A DNA stretch of 64,000 nucleotides from Neopestalotiopsis rosae (GCA_023078685.1 JALGAS010000004.1:310001-374000); one strand, 5' to 3'. Counted from the stretch's first letter, positions 34,297 to 45,240 are shown. Notes: generated from the sequence alone by a model not told the origin. Numbers and translations: made by a program.

Positions 34297-36060
34297 TTAG
34301 GCGGTAAGTCCCATGCCACGCCCAATCTTCTTGGCCAAGGCCTTCTTGAGATACCATTCTCTGGCCAGGCTTCGCGTGGTCTTTGCAAATACAGCCGGCG
34401 TTATTCTACCTCTCTCAACTGCTCTGCCAAGCATGAAGATGGCATCGCCCAACGCGCGCTCTTCTGCTACCACCTCATACAACTGATTCCCGACTACTGT
34501 AGGCGCAACCAACAAATCGTCAATGTTCGGAAGTGCTTGTCGTCTACTATTCGCTATCACGACATCGGCTTCCTTCATGGATGATTGCAAATCCACTGTA
34601 TTTGAGCTCAGGACATTGGATAGCCCAGCAAGCGAGTTCGTGTCGGTTTGGATATTCTGGAGAGCTCCAAGCATGGCATTTCTCTGAGCATTCAACCCTG
34701 ACCGAGAGGTTTCATTTTGCTGGCGTGCGCGGAGACGGTGTTGGTGTAGCGTCACGGCAAGCTGATGCAATAAGGCATCTTTTTCTGGATTCGGAGGAAT
34801 CGGCGGTGGTGGCAGATTTGATGGTGACGGTAGTGCCAGAGTCAATGGTTCCTCATCCATGAGATCAGGTGGAGGTGGACGTTTCGCTTGCGGCTGCGCA
34901 GTAGCTTGCGGGAATTGTTGTGGAACAGGATGCTGCTGTGGTTGCTGCCAATTTACTGGCGGACCTGCATACGATGCTCTCGGATTGTGGTACGATGCTG
35001 TCGACGATGGTGAAGCCACTGAAGAGCCTGGAGGTACTTGCGTAGAGTATCCTGGTGGACCAGAGCCTTGTGTGATACTTGGCTGCTGCTGATGATGGTG
35101 CGGCAGATGAGGCGGTTGTGAATACTCGTGCGCAGCTGTGTGTGGCATCTGCTGTACTCCAGTGGCCTGGGGCGGCAGAGGCGGAGCAGAATCATATCTG
35201 GACATTCTATTGGGCTGTTGTTGCTGCAATCCGTACTGGCTTTGCGGTCTATGAGCGCCCGGTGGCAATGGTGGTAACGGCGGGCCGGTGTTGGCATTGA
35301 TGGCCTGGCCGGGCACAACTTGCGGACCATCACTACCCTTGGGCGGAGGCGGTGGAGGGCGACCATCTGGTGTATGGGGCGATTGAGTGTGTGCGATGCC
35401 TTGAGAGATCTCTCGAGGCAAAGGAGGCACCGGCGGTGGAGTCGGTGTAGGAGTGGACTGTTGTGTTGGAGGTCGGGGCTGCTGTCGCGCAATCACTGGA
35501 GGCTCCTTGGCGAAGATGTCGCGCAAAATCGCAAGAAAGTCAAGTATTGAAGATTTCTAGCCAAAGTCAACAGTCTGCTTGTAGGTAGGCAAGCGTTGTG
35601 CGTCGGTTCAAGACACTTACATCCCAGAACTCGGCCCACCCCGCCAGGTACGGATGGTAGATGCGCCCTTGAGGATCAACATGTTGACCTGGCCTGATCA
35701 TCATAGACTCAGTCGGGGTGACATAGCCCAGAGGCGCCTCTCTTGGATATGCATGCGGCACCCATATGGAAATCGGGAATCGGTAGGTCTGGCCTCTGAA
35801 GACGATGGGTATAGTGCCCGTGAGGTGAACGAGGAGAGCCGATGCGCCATTGTCGAAAGTGTGTACATCCGTCCTAGGCGACAGTGACGGGTAGTGCGCC
35901 AGAGCTTGAGCTACATCGTTGTACGTTCGCTGGACATCGTTGTACTCCTGTCGAGCGCAGTCAGTTGGGCCTGTTCAGTGCGGCGGCATATTGAGGTAAT
36001 TGCTCTTACGCTCGTCAAGACGCTGTACAGCCAGTTGAGGACGTGCTGTTGGACAACCAT
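34297..36060 (-). CDS. VPS23: ESCRT-I subunit Vps23 (TSG101/STP22 homologue)
   Basis: Endosomal sorting protein that binds ubiquitinated cargo and links ESCRT-0 to later ESCRT complexes. Three exons (36060-36010, 35947-35621 and 35556-34297; 62- and 64-nt introns) give 545 residues. The N-terminal UEV domain (about 1-145) shows VLNWLYSVLTSEYNDVQRTY, FRGQTYRFPISIWVPHAYP and HVDPQGRIYHPYLAGWAEFW; as in all UEVs the catalytic Cys is absent. A Pro/Gln-rich linker (about 165-330) follows, then a coiled coil (DALLHQLAVTLHQHRLRARQ). The C-terminal steadiness box includes EERALGDAIFMLGRAVERG and AREWYLKKALAKKIGRGMGL. Domain order and length match fungal Vps23. Confidence 0.94.
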
Positions 36061-38029
36061 TGTCGTGCCCCTCGCGATATTCGAATGGATTCCTTCAGGT
36101 CATGATTGATATGGCAGTCATATGCAGTCAACCTCGGCTGAGGTAGTCAGAGCGAACTCATTCAAGGTGTCTTATCTGGATGGTTTGCGGAGTGTCGAGC
36201 TTGGGTTCATCCACCTCCCACTGGGTGCTGGGTGAAGCTGGATTGGAGCCTTGTCGTCAGTCGCCAGCGCTGCAGTTGCCCGCCAAGGCTGAAGCAAGGT
36301 GGTGGTAGTGGGGGAGCTACCGCCTAAAGGTCGTGCCGGTGTTGCCCAAAACGGCCTGGGGGCGAGGGCTTAGTGGGAGTTCTGGGCCCTGTTCCACCAT
36401 TGGCTGGTGCACTCCGCACAACCAACAGTCAGTCCCAGCGCAGCCAGCCATGCACTCTGCCACTGCAGCAAAGTTGTTTCCATCAGCCGTTGCAACAGGC
36501 CGTCAAGGTTGGCACACCCCACGTGCCCGAGGGCGAAATTCCGTCATGGAGTTGATGAAACGACAGCCATCAGATATTATTTACACCATCCATGATGCAG
36601 CTGTTGGAGCTATGGGATATCAAAAGTGATAAAAATACCCGACGAATGCCGCTGCATGATGGTGAGAACCTGGCCAATTGTAGTGAAGGTTGCATCCGAT
36701 ATTTCCTCACGTCGCCCTCGGTTATGAATCACCTCTGCTATCTTTTGCCCATCTATATTCGCAAGTTGCTAGATTGCTAACCAACCAACGTCCCAAGGTC
36801 TCTGGCCCCTTCCATTAGCAATTGACTAAACATTCTGAGGGCTGAGTATGCGCCACCCTTTTGACCGTCTTGTTTGACCCACATGGAATGACTTATTCAT
36901 ACCTACAGAGCTTCCCGTCATCCGTTGATGTGTGCCCCAATGGCATCAAATATGTGCATGTTTGCTTGGCTGGGTATTCCCTGATGCAGCCCAGCTAGTC
37001 AGCAAGTGGAATGTATTGGGCTAGGGAACCCTTCAAGGCGATTGTACCCCGACATCGGTCATATCTCGCTGATTCTTTCCTGTACTTTTCCTTTCTGCCG
37101 TCATTGTATCGCTTCCGTCGGGTCAATGTCTTTCAGTGAATAGTATTTGTATGTTTGGCCATTAATATGCCAATTATCAGAAGATATGTCGGATTCGCGT
37201 GGATATGTACGTTGAGGAGAAGCCATCAAGGCACTCAAATCATGCTCGATCCTGCAGTCCGTTTAGGTTATGGCGACGCCATGCGACGCGAGGCGCAACA
37301 AACGCCATGCTCAAGTTCCACTATCAATGCGATGTCCGTTCGCTCACCATACGACCAAAGTGAGCGCCCTGTTACCCGGACCCCTTGGCATCCCATTAGC
37401 CCGTCTCATCCCGCGGCCTCTGCAACTTCAGGTGTAGCCGATCTACGGTAGTAAAGCTGGGTCATGTATACATACACAGTTCTAGCCGCTGATATCCACC
37501 CTTGAGAAAAACGAAGAAACCTCTTGCGGAAGGTCGGGTGAATGACTAAACGAGAACAAAGCGGGATTAATAATAAGAACAGTAGTAAACATTTCTGACA
37601 TTTCGATCGAACGATGTTTTGCCTGCGGCCTTGGAGGGCTTTAGCTTGACCATAGTTCCACCAACCCGCCGCTATCCATTAATATTAAACTAACTCATTC
37701 CCAATAATATTTTTCTCTTTCTGCCTCTTTGTTCTCTCATTGCCGCCACAGCAACCAACACACGTGAATTGTATCACATACGCACATGCTCACAACACAA
37801 CAGTATTTTCGCACGGCTGAGGAGTATCACAGAACAAGATCTGTATACTCCTTGCGTCAGGACTTCATTACTTGAACTCTTCCTAATTAAATTTGCGCTC
37901 TCAAAAACTCAACTGCATTTGCAAACGCAACTAGTCAACTCTCGCAACACGACAGTATTTTATTACTTCATCTGGCAGAACCCAACGTCAAACAACACCA
38001 GTTGAATAAAACTACTAGGCAACGCAGTT
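36061..38029. other. 2-kb intergenic region, no supported gene
   Basis: Divergent promoters of Vps23 and indoleamine 2,3-dioxygenase. Open frames up to about 98 codons lack motifs and codon bias. The final 300 bases are AT-rich and contain CAACACAACAGTATTT and a near copy CAACACGACAGTATTT (about 37794 and 37945). Confidence 0.45.
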
Positions 38030-39502
38030 ATGATTCCTCCCATTCCCGATCTTGCCGATTATGGAATCTCGCCAGAACATGGCTTCCTCCCGGATGTCCT
38101 GCCCTTGACGAGGCTCCCAGATCCATACTATAATAAATGGGAGGCTGTCGCCGCCAACCTGCAGAGCTTGATTCTAAGCAAGCGTCTTCGAGGAGTCATT
38201 GACCGTCTTCCCGTCCTCTCGACCATCGGTCTGGAACATGATGCAGAATGGCGCAGAGCCTATATGCTCCTCACCTTTTTCGCGCACGGCTACATTTGGG
38301 GAGGTGACACTCCTCAGGAGCGCGTGCCGCCCAGTATCTCGGCCCCGTTGCTGAAGATTTGCGAACATCTCGAGGTTCCCCCCGTGTCCACCTATGCTGC
38401 TTCCGTTCTCTGGAACTTTAAGCCGCTCTTTGTGGACGAGAACATTGACGACCTCGACAATCTCGCCACACTGACTACCTTTACTGGTTCCCTGGATGAG
38501 TCCTGGTTCTACCTGGTCTCGGTAGCCATTGAGGCTCGGGGTGGTCCCATTATCCCGCTCATGTTGGAAGCCGTTGCCGCTGCACGTCAGGGCGATGCAG
38601 CAACTGTGACACGTTGCCTGCAGGGCTTTGCTGAGCGTCTCGATGACCTGGGAGAATTGCTCCACCGTATGCATGAAATGTGCGACCCTAGCTTCTTCTA
38701 TCGTCGCATCCGCACATTTCTGGCCGGCAGTAAGAACATGGCCGAAGCCGGACTGCCCAATGGTGTCATTTGGGATGATGGCACCGGCAAATCCGACTAT
38801 GTCCAGTACTCTGGCCCCAGCAACGCGCAGAGCTCTCTCATTCAGTTCTTTGACATCATTTTGGGCATTGAGCATCGGCCCACGGGTGAAAAGGCCGATG
38901 CGACCGAGTCCGACCGTGAAGGACGGATGCGCGGTCCCCCCACCCACAACTTTATTCAGGACATGCGCCGCTACATGCCCGGTCCTCACGCTCGTTTCTT
39001 GAACGACCTCAGCTCCGTCGCCAACATTCGCCAGTTTGTCGAATCGCGCGCCCAGACTGATCGTCCCCTCGCTCTGGCCTACGATGCTTGTCTAGCCATG
39101 CTTCGCTCTTTCCGCGATATTCACATTGCCATTGTCACTCGCTACATCATCCTCCCGTCCCGGGAGAACCGAGCCCGCAGTCGCAGTCGCAGCCCCGAGG
39201 TGGTTAGAAGCCGTCAGAACCTCGCGACTGCTTCCAAGAATGCCGCCCACAAAAAGGTCAAGGGAACCGGAGGCACGGCCTTGATCCCCTTCTTGAAGCA
39301 GGCGCGCGATGAGACCAGCGAGCCCGCCGTCGAGAAGTGGTCGCAACGATACATGAATCGCGCCACCCGTTCTACTGGCCAGAACGACTTCTTCCTCGGT
39401 AAGGCTGCGGAAGAAGAGGTGGTGGACGAGCCCGTTGTTGAGCATGGTTTGGCTGGCACATGGAACATTGATGACGATGTCGGTGGCATTTGTCTGTACT
39501 AG
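38030..39502 (+). CDS. BNA2: indoleamine 2,3-dioxygenase
   Basis: Heme dioxygenase opening the indole ring of L-tryptophan to N-formylkynurenine, the first step of kynurenine/NAD+ synthesis. Intronless, 490 residues, within the fungal IDO range. Family features: N-terminal DYGISPEHGFLP; FAHGYIWGG; the helical core LPVLSTIGLEHDAEWRRAYM; DESWFYLVSVAIEARGGPII; and YMPGPHARFLNDLSS. The proximal heme-ligand histidine is in SFRDIHIAIVTRYI at about residue 365. A basic Arg/Ser insert (about 383-393) and an acidic C-terminus follow, ending in GTWNIDDDVGG. Fungi often carry several IDO paralogues with different affinities, so the BNA2 symbol marks the family rather than proven orthology. Confidence 0.95.
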   Translation: MIPPIPDLADYGISPEHGFLPDVLPLTRLPDPYYNKWEAVAANLQSLILSKRLRGVIDRLPVLSTIGLEHDAEWRRAYMLLTFFAHGYIWGGDTPQERVPPSISAPLLKICEHLEVPPVSTYAASVLWNFKPLFVDENIDDLDNLATLTTFTGSLDESWFYLVSVAIEARGGPIIPLMLEAVAAARQGDAATVTRCLQGFAERLDDLGELLHRMHEMCDPSFFYRRIRTFLAGSKNMAEAGLPNGVIWDDGTGKSDYVQYSGPSNAQSSLIQFFDIILGIEHRPTGEKADATESDREGRMRGPPTHNFIQDMRRYMPGPHARFLNDLSSVANIRQFVESRAQTDRPLALAYDACLAMLRSFRDIHIAIVTRYIILPSRENRARSRSRSPEVVRSRQNLATASKNAAHKKVKGTGGTALIPFLKQARDETSEPAVEKWSQRYMNRATRSTGQNDFFLGKAAEEEVVDEPVVEHGLAGTWNIDDDVGGICLY

Positions 39503-40011
39503 AGTGTTTGCTCAACAATACCTGCCTACCTAGTCAAGCACATTGGATAACAACAAGTTTGCCATAGTCAATTGCAATGATCCGAACCGAGATTACTGGC
39601 CCCGTCTGAAGTTTCGCTTTTTGAGGCTGTCTTGAATGCTTGCTCCCTTTCATGGTGGTTATCTGAGGAAACCAAACACATCCTGTGTCACCTCCCAAAA
39701 TGTCAATGGGGCCAACCAATGGATGTTCCCGCCTCACAATATAAAAATGTTTGCAATATTCATGTTTGAGGCTTTGTTCTGTGAGCACTAATTTTCACCA
39801 TTTTGCAGCCCGTGGAAACAACCCTCCTCCTCCTTTCATCAACCTTGCGAATGTTTTGCAACCGTGATCCACGCTACAATAGATCCAGTGGTTGGATGCC
39901 CAATCGTCAACAAACAGGCAAAGTAATGAATCCTTAGTCACTGTCTTTTCGAACTGGCACCTGTTCTAACAATATTCCACATGTAGCGCGCTCGGTAACG
40001 CTCTCAAAATC
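39503..40011. other. intergenic, no gene seen
   Basis: 3' end of IDO and promoter of the small membrane-protein gene. Nothing else was seen. Confidence 0.5.
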
Positions 40012-40341
40012 ATGGACCACGATGGGGCTATCGTCCTAGCCTTCATCATTACGATTTTGGCGGCTATCCTCTGCACTTATTTCATCTGGAGGGCAGGAAG
40101 ATGCTGTAATTTGTGTCAGTCTGGATTCGACGATAGCGATAGCGACCGTGGCAGATACTACACGTCAAGAAGGAGATCTGCTACACCCCCGCGTAGATCA
40201 TCTAGGGTTGCTACCGGACAGACGGCCGCGACCCAAACGAATACGGCACAAAGTAATACTGCACACAATCAAACGGCACAAACTAATACAGCGCAAACCA
40301 CTTCGGCACAAAACAATACGGCGCAGAACAGTATGACATAG
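40012..40341 (+). CDS. small single-pass membrane protein with pentapeptide repeats
   Basis: Frame of 109 residues. An N-terminal transmembrane helix (IVLAFIITILAAILCTYFIW, about 6-25) is followed by Cys-rich CCNLC, an Asp/Ser run, and Arg-rich SRRRSATPPRRSSR. The C-terminal 35 residues are tandem 5-residue units of NTAQ/NTAH type. The TAG stop at 40339-40341 falls inside what looks like a further repeat unit: the DNA repeat continues past it and the frame stays open to TAG 40462-40464. Gene status is moderate: single exon, plausible topology, no homologue recognised. A coding extension or a recently acquired stop are both possible. Confidence 0.5.
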   Translation: MDHDGAIVLAFIITILAAILCTYFIWRAGRCCNLCQSGFDDSDSDRGRYYTSRRRSATPPRRSSRVATGQTAATQTNTAQSNTAHNQTAQTNTAQTTSAQNNTAQNSMT

Positions 40342-40353
40342 AGTAGAACGGCA
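40231..40353 (+). repeat. degenerate 15-bp tandem repeat (CAA-ACN-AAT-ACG-GCA type)
   Basis: About eight imperfect copies of a 15-nt unit of the form CAAACNAATACGGCA, in frame with the small membrane-protein gene. Copies carry scattered A/G and C/T differences. The array crosses the annotated stop codon. Confidence 0.7.
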
Positions 40354-40914
40354 CATAGAATCACGGTGTATATGAGTACATTCAAGTCGGCTATCTATGG
40401 CACGAGCAATTGGGATCGAGATTGTATAGATCTTGTCAGTTACAGAGTCCGTAATCAATGCTAGGAAGGAGCGGATGTATTGACATGGCACTACTCAATA
40501 GTCATGCCAATCGTGGAATTCCATTATAAGCTTACTTGAAATCATCACGATAGTGTCCAGCCATATATGGAGTTTCGATTGATTGACCTTTTTTAAGACC
40601 GATTTCACCGTATCATTTATGTATCATAAGTAGTCAAACTTGAAAGAGTCGATCGACATAGTGGCGACGCTGCCAAATATTTGCGGAAACCCCAATGTTG
40701 GCTTGATGACATTGTTGTTTCAAAGCACCCGTTGCTCAGCTCTATTCATACCTACTCGTGCAAGTAGCAATCAAACAGTCAAAGCTACACTGTGACTCAT
40801 CCGATTTATCAAGTTTCACTCCCAGTGATAACCCGCCTTCTAACCAGAAAAGCGGTGTGCAATGTTGTGCCAGATGATTCGTCTCAGTACCATTTCGTCT
40901 CTGACGTCAACGCC
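40342..40914. other. intergenic between two small membrane-protein genes
   Basis: Includes an in-frame continuation of the preceding frame to 40464. The rest is AT-rich, with no other coding signal. Confidence 0.45.
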
Positions 40915-41463
40915 ATGGCCACTCAAGCTTCATCAGTTCTTTCGCCTCCCATGTCGCGCACCTCTGCCATTCTGATCGTGCCGACGAGCGCCTATCCGCG
41001 GACATCATGCTTTTCACAACCATCAGATGTGGTACCAGGGCAGCAAAGGCACCATGGCATAATACCGGCCGCTCCCACTGTAATCACGACAGTTATCAGA
41101 AATGATCCAGATAATTGTGCCACTGTACCAACCAAGGTCAACGTCGGCAATACCGTGCTTGGAATTGTTGAAGATTCAGCAATTTTTGCAGTGAAAGAAG
41201 AAGATTCAGACGATAATGGTCGAGTCGACCCAAAAAGTGGGCTCAACAATTGCGAGATCGCCGGAATCATCATTGGCTGTATCCTCATCTTTGTACTCTT
41301 GGTATACATTGGACTGAAGCTTCTCGTAAATTGCGAGACCATCAAGTATGCCGAATGGGAGAGGGATACCCCGACTATACGCAATATCCGAAGGTGGCTT
41401 GATAGTGACGAGCCGGTGCCGGCAAGATATCAACGACAAATGAGGGCTCACTTTGGGGTGTAG
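40915..41463 (+). CDS. small single-pass membrane protein, unknown function
   Basis: Intronless frame of 182 residues from ATG 40915 (the open frame extends upstream without an ATG). The N-terminal 120 residues are Ser/Thr/Pro/Val-rich and acidic, without a clear signal peptide. One strong membrane helix follows at about 132-155 (IAGIIIGCILIFVLLVYIGL). A basic cytosolic-type tail ends WERDTPTIRNIRRWLDSDEP and RYQRQMRAHFGV. The layout resembles fungal surface proteins with a Ser/Thr-rich ectodomain and short tail. It lies 574 nt downstream of another single-helix small protein in the same orientation. No family is recognised. Confidence 0.5.
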   Translation: MATQASSVLSPPMSRTSAILIVPTSAYPRTSCFSQPSDVVPGQQRHHGIIPAAPTVITTVIRNDPDNCATVPTKVNVGNTVLGIVEDSAIFAVKEEDSDDNGRVDPKSGLNNCEIAGIIIGCILIFVLLVYIGLKLLVNCETIKYAEWERDTPTIRNIRRWLDSDEPVPARYQRQMRAHFGV

Positions 41464-41659
41464 TTAAACCGAGGCGCGAGGAATGATGCGGTGGTTGGGT
41501 CCGAGGAGCAGAACATGTACTTGGAAAGAGCCTATGAATCGAGCTCGAGACAATGAGAGTACAGTTCAAAGATATTGCAATAATACCGGAGCTTGAAGAT
41601 GTGTAATCATAGTATTCAATCATTTTCAGTCCATCTGCGTCTTTAGTACTGGTGAACAT

Positions 41660-42921
41660 CTAATTTTGTCGTCTCTGCGCTTCTATCGCGACAGTGCTTG
41701 GGATGTTTGCCTCCAACGACTCCTCCCGGGGAGTCCATCCAAGGTATTCGGTTGCCCGACGCGCTTTCGATCTGGCATTGGTACCAAAGATGACTGATCC
41801 GTGCGGTAGCACAGTATCAATATCCGGCTTGTGAAGCTCCTCAACAGTGGCCTTGGTGTTGAAGCCCTGCTCAACAGCGGAACGCGCAACCTTTTCTGAT
41901 ATCTCTCCAAACGTCTTGGAAACATTAGCCTGGGATGGAAATGGACCATTTTTGAGTGACTTACGATCTCGCCTACCCCTGTCAAATAGAGACCATCCTC
42001 GTTCCATAGCTTTGGGTCGCTCTTGGGCTTCGATGCTGCCTCGACCAAGGCACCAAAGAGCCGTCCTAGGTCCCTAATGTGAACATTACCCCATCTATTC
42101 AGACCTGGGCCAGCTCGTACGCCGTGTCCCCTTTTCAGAGTCACGCGCGCTAGTTCTGGTATCTGGATGCTGCGCTGGTTGGTAACGCCCTCTCCAACGC
42201 CGTAGATGATGGGCGGAAAGACGAGTGCCGTTTGAATGGACGATTCCTGCGAGGCAACATCAAGGACGTAGTTGTCAACTGCGCGCGCCTTGTGATCACG
42301 GATCAACTTGACGATTTTAGATGCATCATCAATGTCATCAAAGACGTCGGAGGAAGCAGACCCAGGGCTGAAAGAGGGAGAGGCCAATTCCGCGGCGGCC
42401 AGAGCACTGGCTCCCGTGACCTGAATCCAGTATGCTAATCGTCCTCGTTAGTATCCATGAAAGTCTCAAGAGTCGGCACTCATGTTACCTGGCTCTGAGC
42501 CTTGTCGCTTTCTCAGTCCGCGATGTATTGACTGAACACTCTTCAAGTGACCTGCAGAAGCGAGATCTATGCGGAAAAAAGTCAGCATTGCTCATGACAT
42601 CCCTACTTATCGGATATATGAACATACGTAGTACTATGGATGCCTTGGAAGCCTCCTGCTCCAGCAGGCTGTCATTGTCAAGATCACCAATGACAACATG
42701 TACGTGCTTGAACTTTTCGGCTATGAGTTTGGCCTTGTGCTCATCTCGAAGCAGCAAGGTTATGGGGCGATTGGGGGAGCTTTGAACAATCTCGTTCAGA
42801 ACCTGACCACCAATGTAGCCTGAAGCACCTGTTCTGAAGCGACAGTTAGCAGTCGTTTAGCGCTTCTTAGCTGCTTCGCTCCAGAGTACAATGGCAAGTC
42901 TTACAAGAAGATTGAACCCAT
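41660..42921 (-). CDS. NAD(P)-binding epimerase/extended-SDR-like protein
   Basis: Rossmann-fold protein related to nucleoside-diphosphate-sugar epimerases. Five exons: 42921-42905 (17 nt), 42833-42628, 42566-42489, 42434-41965 and 41914-41660, giving 341 residues. The first two exons join to make FLTGASGYIGGQVLNEI, the GxxGxxG nucleotide-binding motif at residues 8-14. Next come TLLLRDEHKA, VVIGDLDNDSLLEQEASKA and YWIQVTGASALA, then TALVFPPIIYGVGEG and GNVHIRDLGRLFGALVEAA. The last acceptor was placed after a GCTAAT branch site, because the nearer AG would leave only a 35-nt intron and this join restores GEITFGEISEKVA. The substrate is unknown and a catalytic YxxxK is not evident, so it may be a reductase or a non-catalytic regulator of the NmrA-like type. 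Confidence 0.82.
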
Positions 42922-43618
42922 TGTTTGTGATTGATCTCGGAATAACAAATCGGAAAACTTGAAGGTTGAGATCAAGGCAGCCAGCCAAAGAATAAGATTC
43001 CAAAACATTATTGATTATCAAGTTCGTAGAGAGATTCAGCAAGAAGAGACGAACGACAATGACGGCACCTCTCTCGTCTTCTGCAATTGCCCCACCAAAA
43101 GACGCAAGTGAAGATGGCCCTGCTTTGGAGGGGCAAGCCACTATTGGGCGTGGATCGCGGAAACCTTCCCTTTTCTAGGGAATCTCATATGATACGAGAT
43201 GGTCCATGGCTGACGGCTATTGGCGGGAAACGTCGATTAAGTGAATCATGTTACAAATCCGCCATTCCTTCAATCCAACAAGCGTACACTCGATGACTCC
43301 AATCATAGTTAAATCATGACATCTTGTTCAATCAAGTAACGATTCAGAGAGCGTTCATTCTGTAGAATCCCCGATCACCAAATGCAAGCAGCATCTTCCT
43401 GCGGCCGACGGCTATAGGCTACCTGAACCGCTGATCCCTACTAGCCTTCACAACAGCAATCATCGTTCATACATGGTAATTTCGCAGTAGAACCAAGGTG
43501 TCAGTAGATTTGAAGATATGATCCGCTGCTTAAATATGGGATTTGTATAACAAGACAATTCATGATGTCAAAATTGATTCAAGATGGAATAATTTGTATT
43601 GATCATTTCTCGTAAACA
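42922..43618. other. intergenic, no gene seen
   Basis: Upstream of the epimerase-like gene and downstream of the aldolase. A 94-codon minus frame at 43141-42857 overlaps the first exon of the epimerase gene and lacks motifs. Confidence 0.5.
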
Positions 43619-44512
43619 CTAAGCCAGCTTCACGCCAGCAGCCTTGAGCAGCGAGGCGAGTTCGTTCTTTGGCCCATCTCCCAGCAACGCAAAGGGCTTC
43701 CTCGGCCCACCCGTCGTCCACCCGCGGAGTTCCATGCCCGTCTTGACAGCCGACGCATAGTTGTGAGATTCGAGAAAGTTGCAGATGGGCCAAATCTTCT
43801 TCCACAGCTCGCGGCCCTTTTTGAGGTCCCCGTTCACGGCCACGGTGTTCCACAGCTCGATCGACAGCTCCGGGATGATGTTTGTAGCTCCCCAGACGCC
43901 GCCCTTGGCGCCTGCCGCCAGTCCGTAGAATGTCAGCGTGTCCCACCCGTTGAAGGCGGTGATCCTGTGCTCGTGGCCGAACAATAGTTCTGTAAAGGCA
44001 GGGCCGTTGCCTGATGTGTCCTTGAGGTATTTGACGCCAACGTCGGACAGGGAGGCAATCTCCTCTGGCTTGAGCGTGACACCGCTGGCCGAAGGGATGT
44101 TGTAGTACATGATGTCGACCCCGCTGGCGTCGTGGACTTCCTTCAAGAACTCTCGCAGCTGCTCCAGGTTGGGAGCATCATAAAAGGGTGGCACAACCAT
44201 GAGGGCAGAAGCGCCAGCCTGCGAAGCGTGCTTGGCAAGGTCAATAGTCTTGATCGTCGACAAGTCACCAATTCCAGCAATTACTGGTACCCGGCCAGCG
44301 GCAGACTTGATGACCTGCTCCAAGGCCTTTTTGCGCTCCTCCGTTGTAAGTGCTGGGAATTCGGCAGTGCTGCCTCCAGGAACCAAGCCGTGAACGCCTG
44401 CATCAATCATGCGGTTGACGTGTGCATCCAGGGCAGCATAGTCTACGCTGCCATCAGCAGCGAAAGGGGTGATGAGGGCCACCATGATGCCCTTGAGTTC
44501 TTGCGGCGCCAT
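43619..44512 (-). CDS. DapA/N-acetylneuraminate-lyase family class I aldolase
   Basis: TIM-barrel Schiff-base lyase, 297 residues, intronless. The family Lys that forms the imine with pyruvate-type substrates is in VKYLKDTSGN at about residue 164. The Tyr partner is in MYYNIPS (136-137). The hydroxyl-binding loop is GGSTAEF (46-52), where bacterial enzymes usually have GTTGE. Length and motif spacing match DHDPS, neuraminate lyase, 4-hydroxy-2-oxoglutarate aldolase and 2-keto-3-deoxy-sugar-acid aldolases alike. Fungi make lysine by the alpha-aminoadipate route, so a true DapA role is unlikely; a catabolic 2-keto-3-deoxy acid aldolase or HOGA role fits better. The lack of introns among intron-rich neighbours is compatible with, but does not prove, bacterial origin. 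Confidence 0.9.
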   Translation of the reverse strand: MAPQELKGIMVALITPFAADGSVDYAALDAHVNRMIDAGVHGLVPGGSTAEFPALTTEERKKALEQVIKSAAGRVPVIAGIGDLSTIKTIDLAKHASQAGASALMVVPPFYDAPNLEQLREFLKEVHDASGVDIMYYNIPSASGVTLKPEEIASLSDVGVKYLKDTSGNGPAFTELLFGHEHRITAFNGWDTLTFYGLAAGAKGGVWGATNIIPELSIELWNTVAVNGDLKKGRELWKKIWPICNFLESHNYASAVKTGMELRGWTTGGPRKPFALLGDGPKNELASLLKAAGVKLA

Positions 44513-45240
44513 CTTGAACTATATTTTGAAGGTATGATTTTTCGGTGAACTGGTTAATGCTTTTTAATAAAGTGCTTGTAAATGATAAATAGAAGTTATA
44601 ATCAAATTCCTCTCGTTTTCCCTTGAATTAATATTATGTCTATATACTTTTGAATATAAACTACGTCTATCATATTTGGCCCTCCGGCGCCGTTCCCGGA
44701 GTGCCGGCCCTATACTAACCGGAGGTTCGCGGGGTCGGCGCCTATCGGTGGGGCTGCCTGCCTTTTCTGAAGAAGGCAGGCTTGCGCGCCCGTATGAATC
44801 GCGACTCTCCTGGAAGGTGGTTGCATCAATATTCGCAATGGAATAACGAAATAGAGTCACGGGCGCATCATGGGACTGATCTGCATAGCTATTAATCAGG
44901 CGGCTTTACCCCTCCTGGTGGGTATTGGCAGCTTGCATCAACGTTTGAGTATGTACACGGCTGGGACTGCCATGATTAACGAAATTGGTAGACAATGTGT
45001 ATTCCATTACAAACCATACACATTGCCAATTACCTCGCAGAAGGTTTACATCAGGGCCACAGACATCATGATTATTCAAGCCCCTTATCTTCGATGAATA
45101 TCATTACCGTCGGCATTGGCTAAAAAGACAGTAAATTAAAAGCACTGCAGAATCGAAACATTCTCAATCGTCCAACCGGCAGCTTTGCACCAGAAAGCTA
45201 CAAGTTGCAACAGTATTCCGTGGACAAACTCAAACTTTTA
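44513..45240. other. intergenic with a GC-rich structured patch
   Basis: AT-rich flanks surround a GC-rich block at about 44679-44790 with strong inverted repeats. No coding signal was seen. Confidence 0.5.
44681..44781. repeat. GC-rich block with stacked inverted repeats
   Basis: CCTCCGG (44681-44687) pairs with CCGGAGG (44719-44725). GGCGCC palindromes lie at 44686 and 44737. A 9-bp perfect hairpin GCCTGCCTT / AAGGCAGGC lies at 44756-44781 with an 8-nt loop. The block interrupts AT-rich DNA. It could be a small non-autonomous element remnant or a structured RNA; there is no target-site duplication that I can see. Confidence 0.4.

Noticed and set aside
41915..41964. Shorter 35-nt version of the last intron in the epimerase-like gene (41930-41964)
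   Set aside because: 35 nt is below the usual fungal minimum; extending 15 nt to the next AG gives 50 nt, a branch site and the conserved GEITFGEIS.
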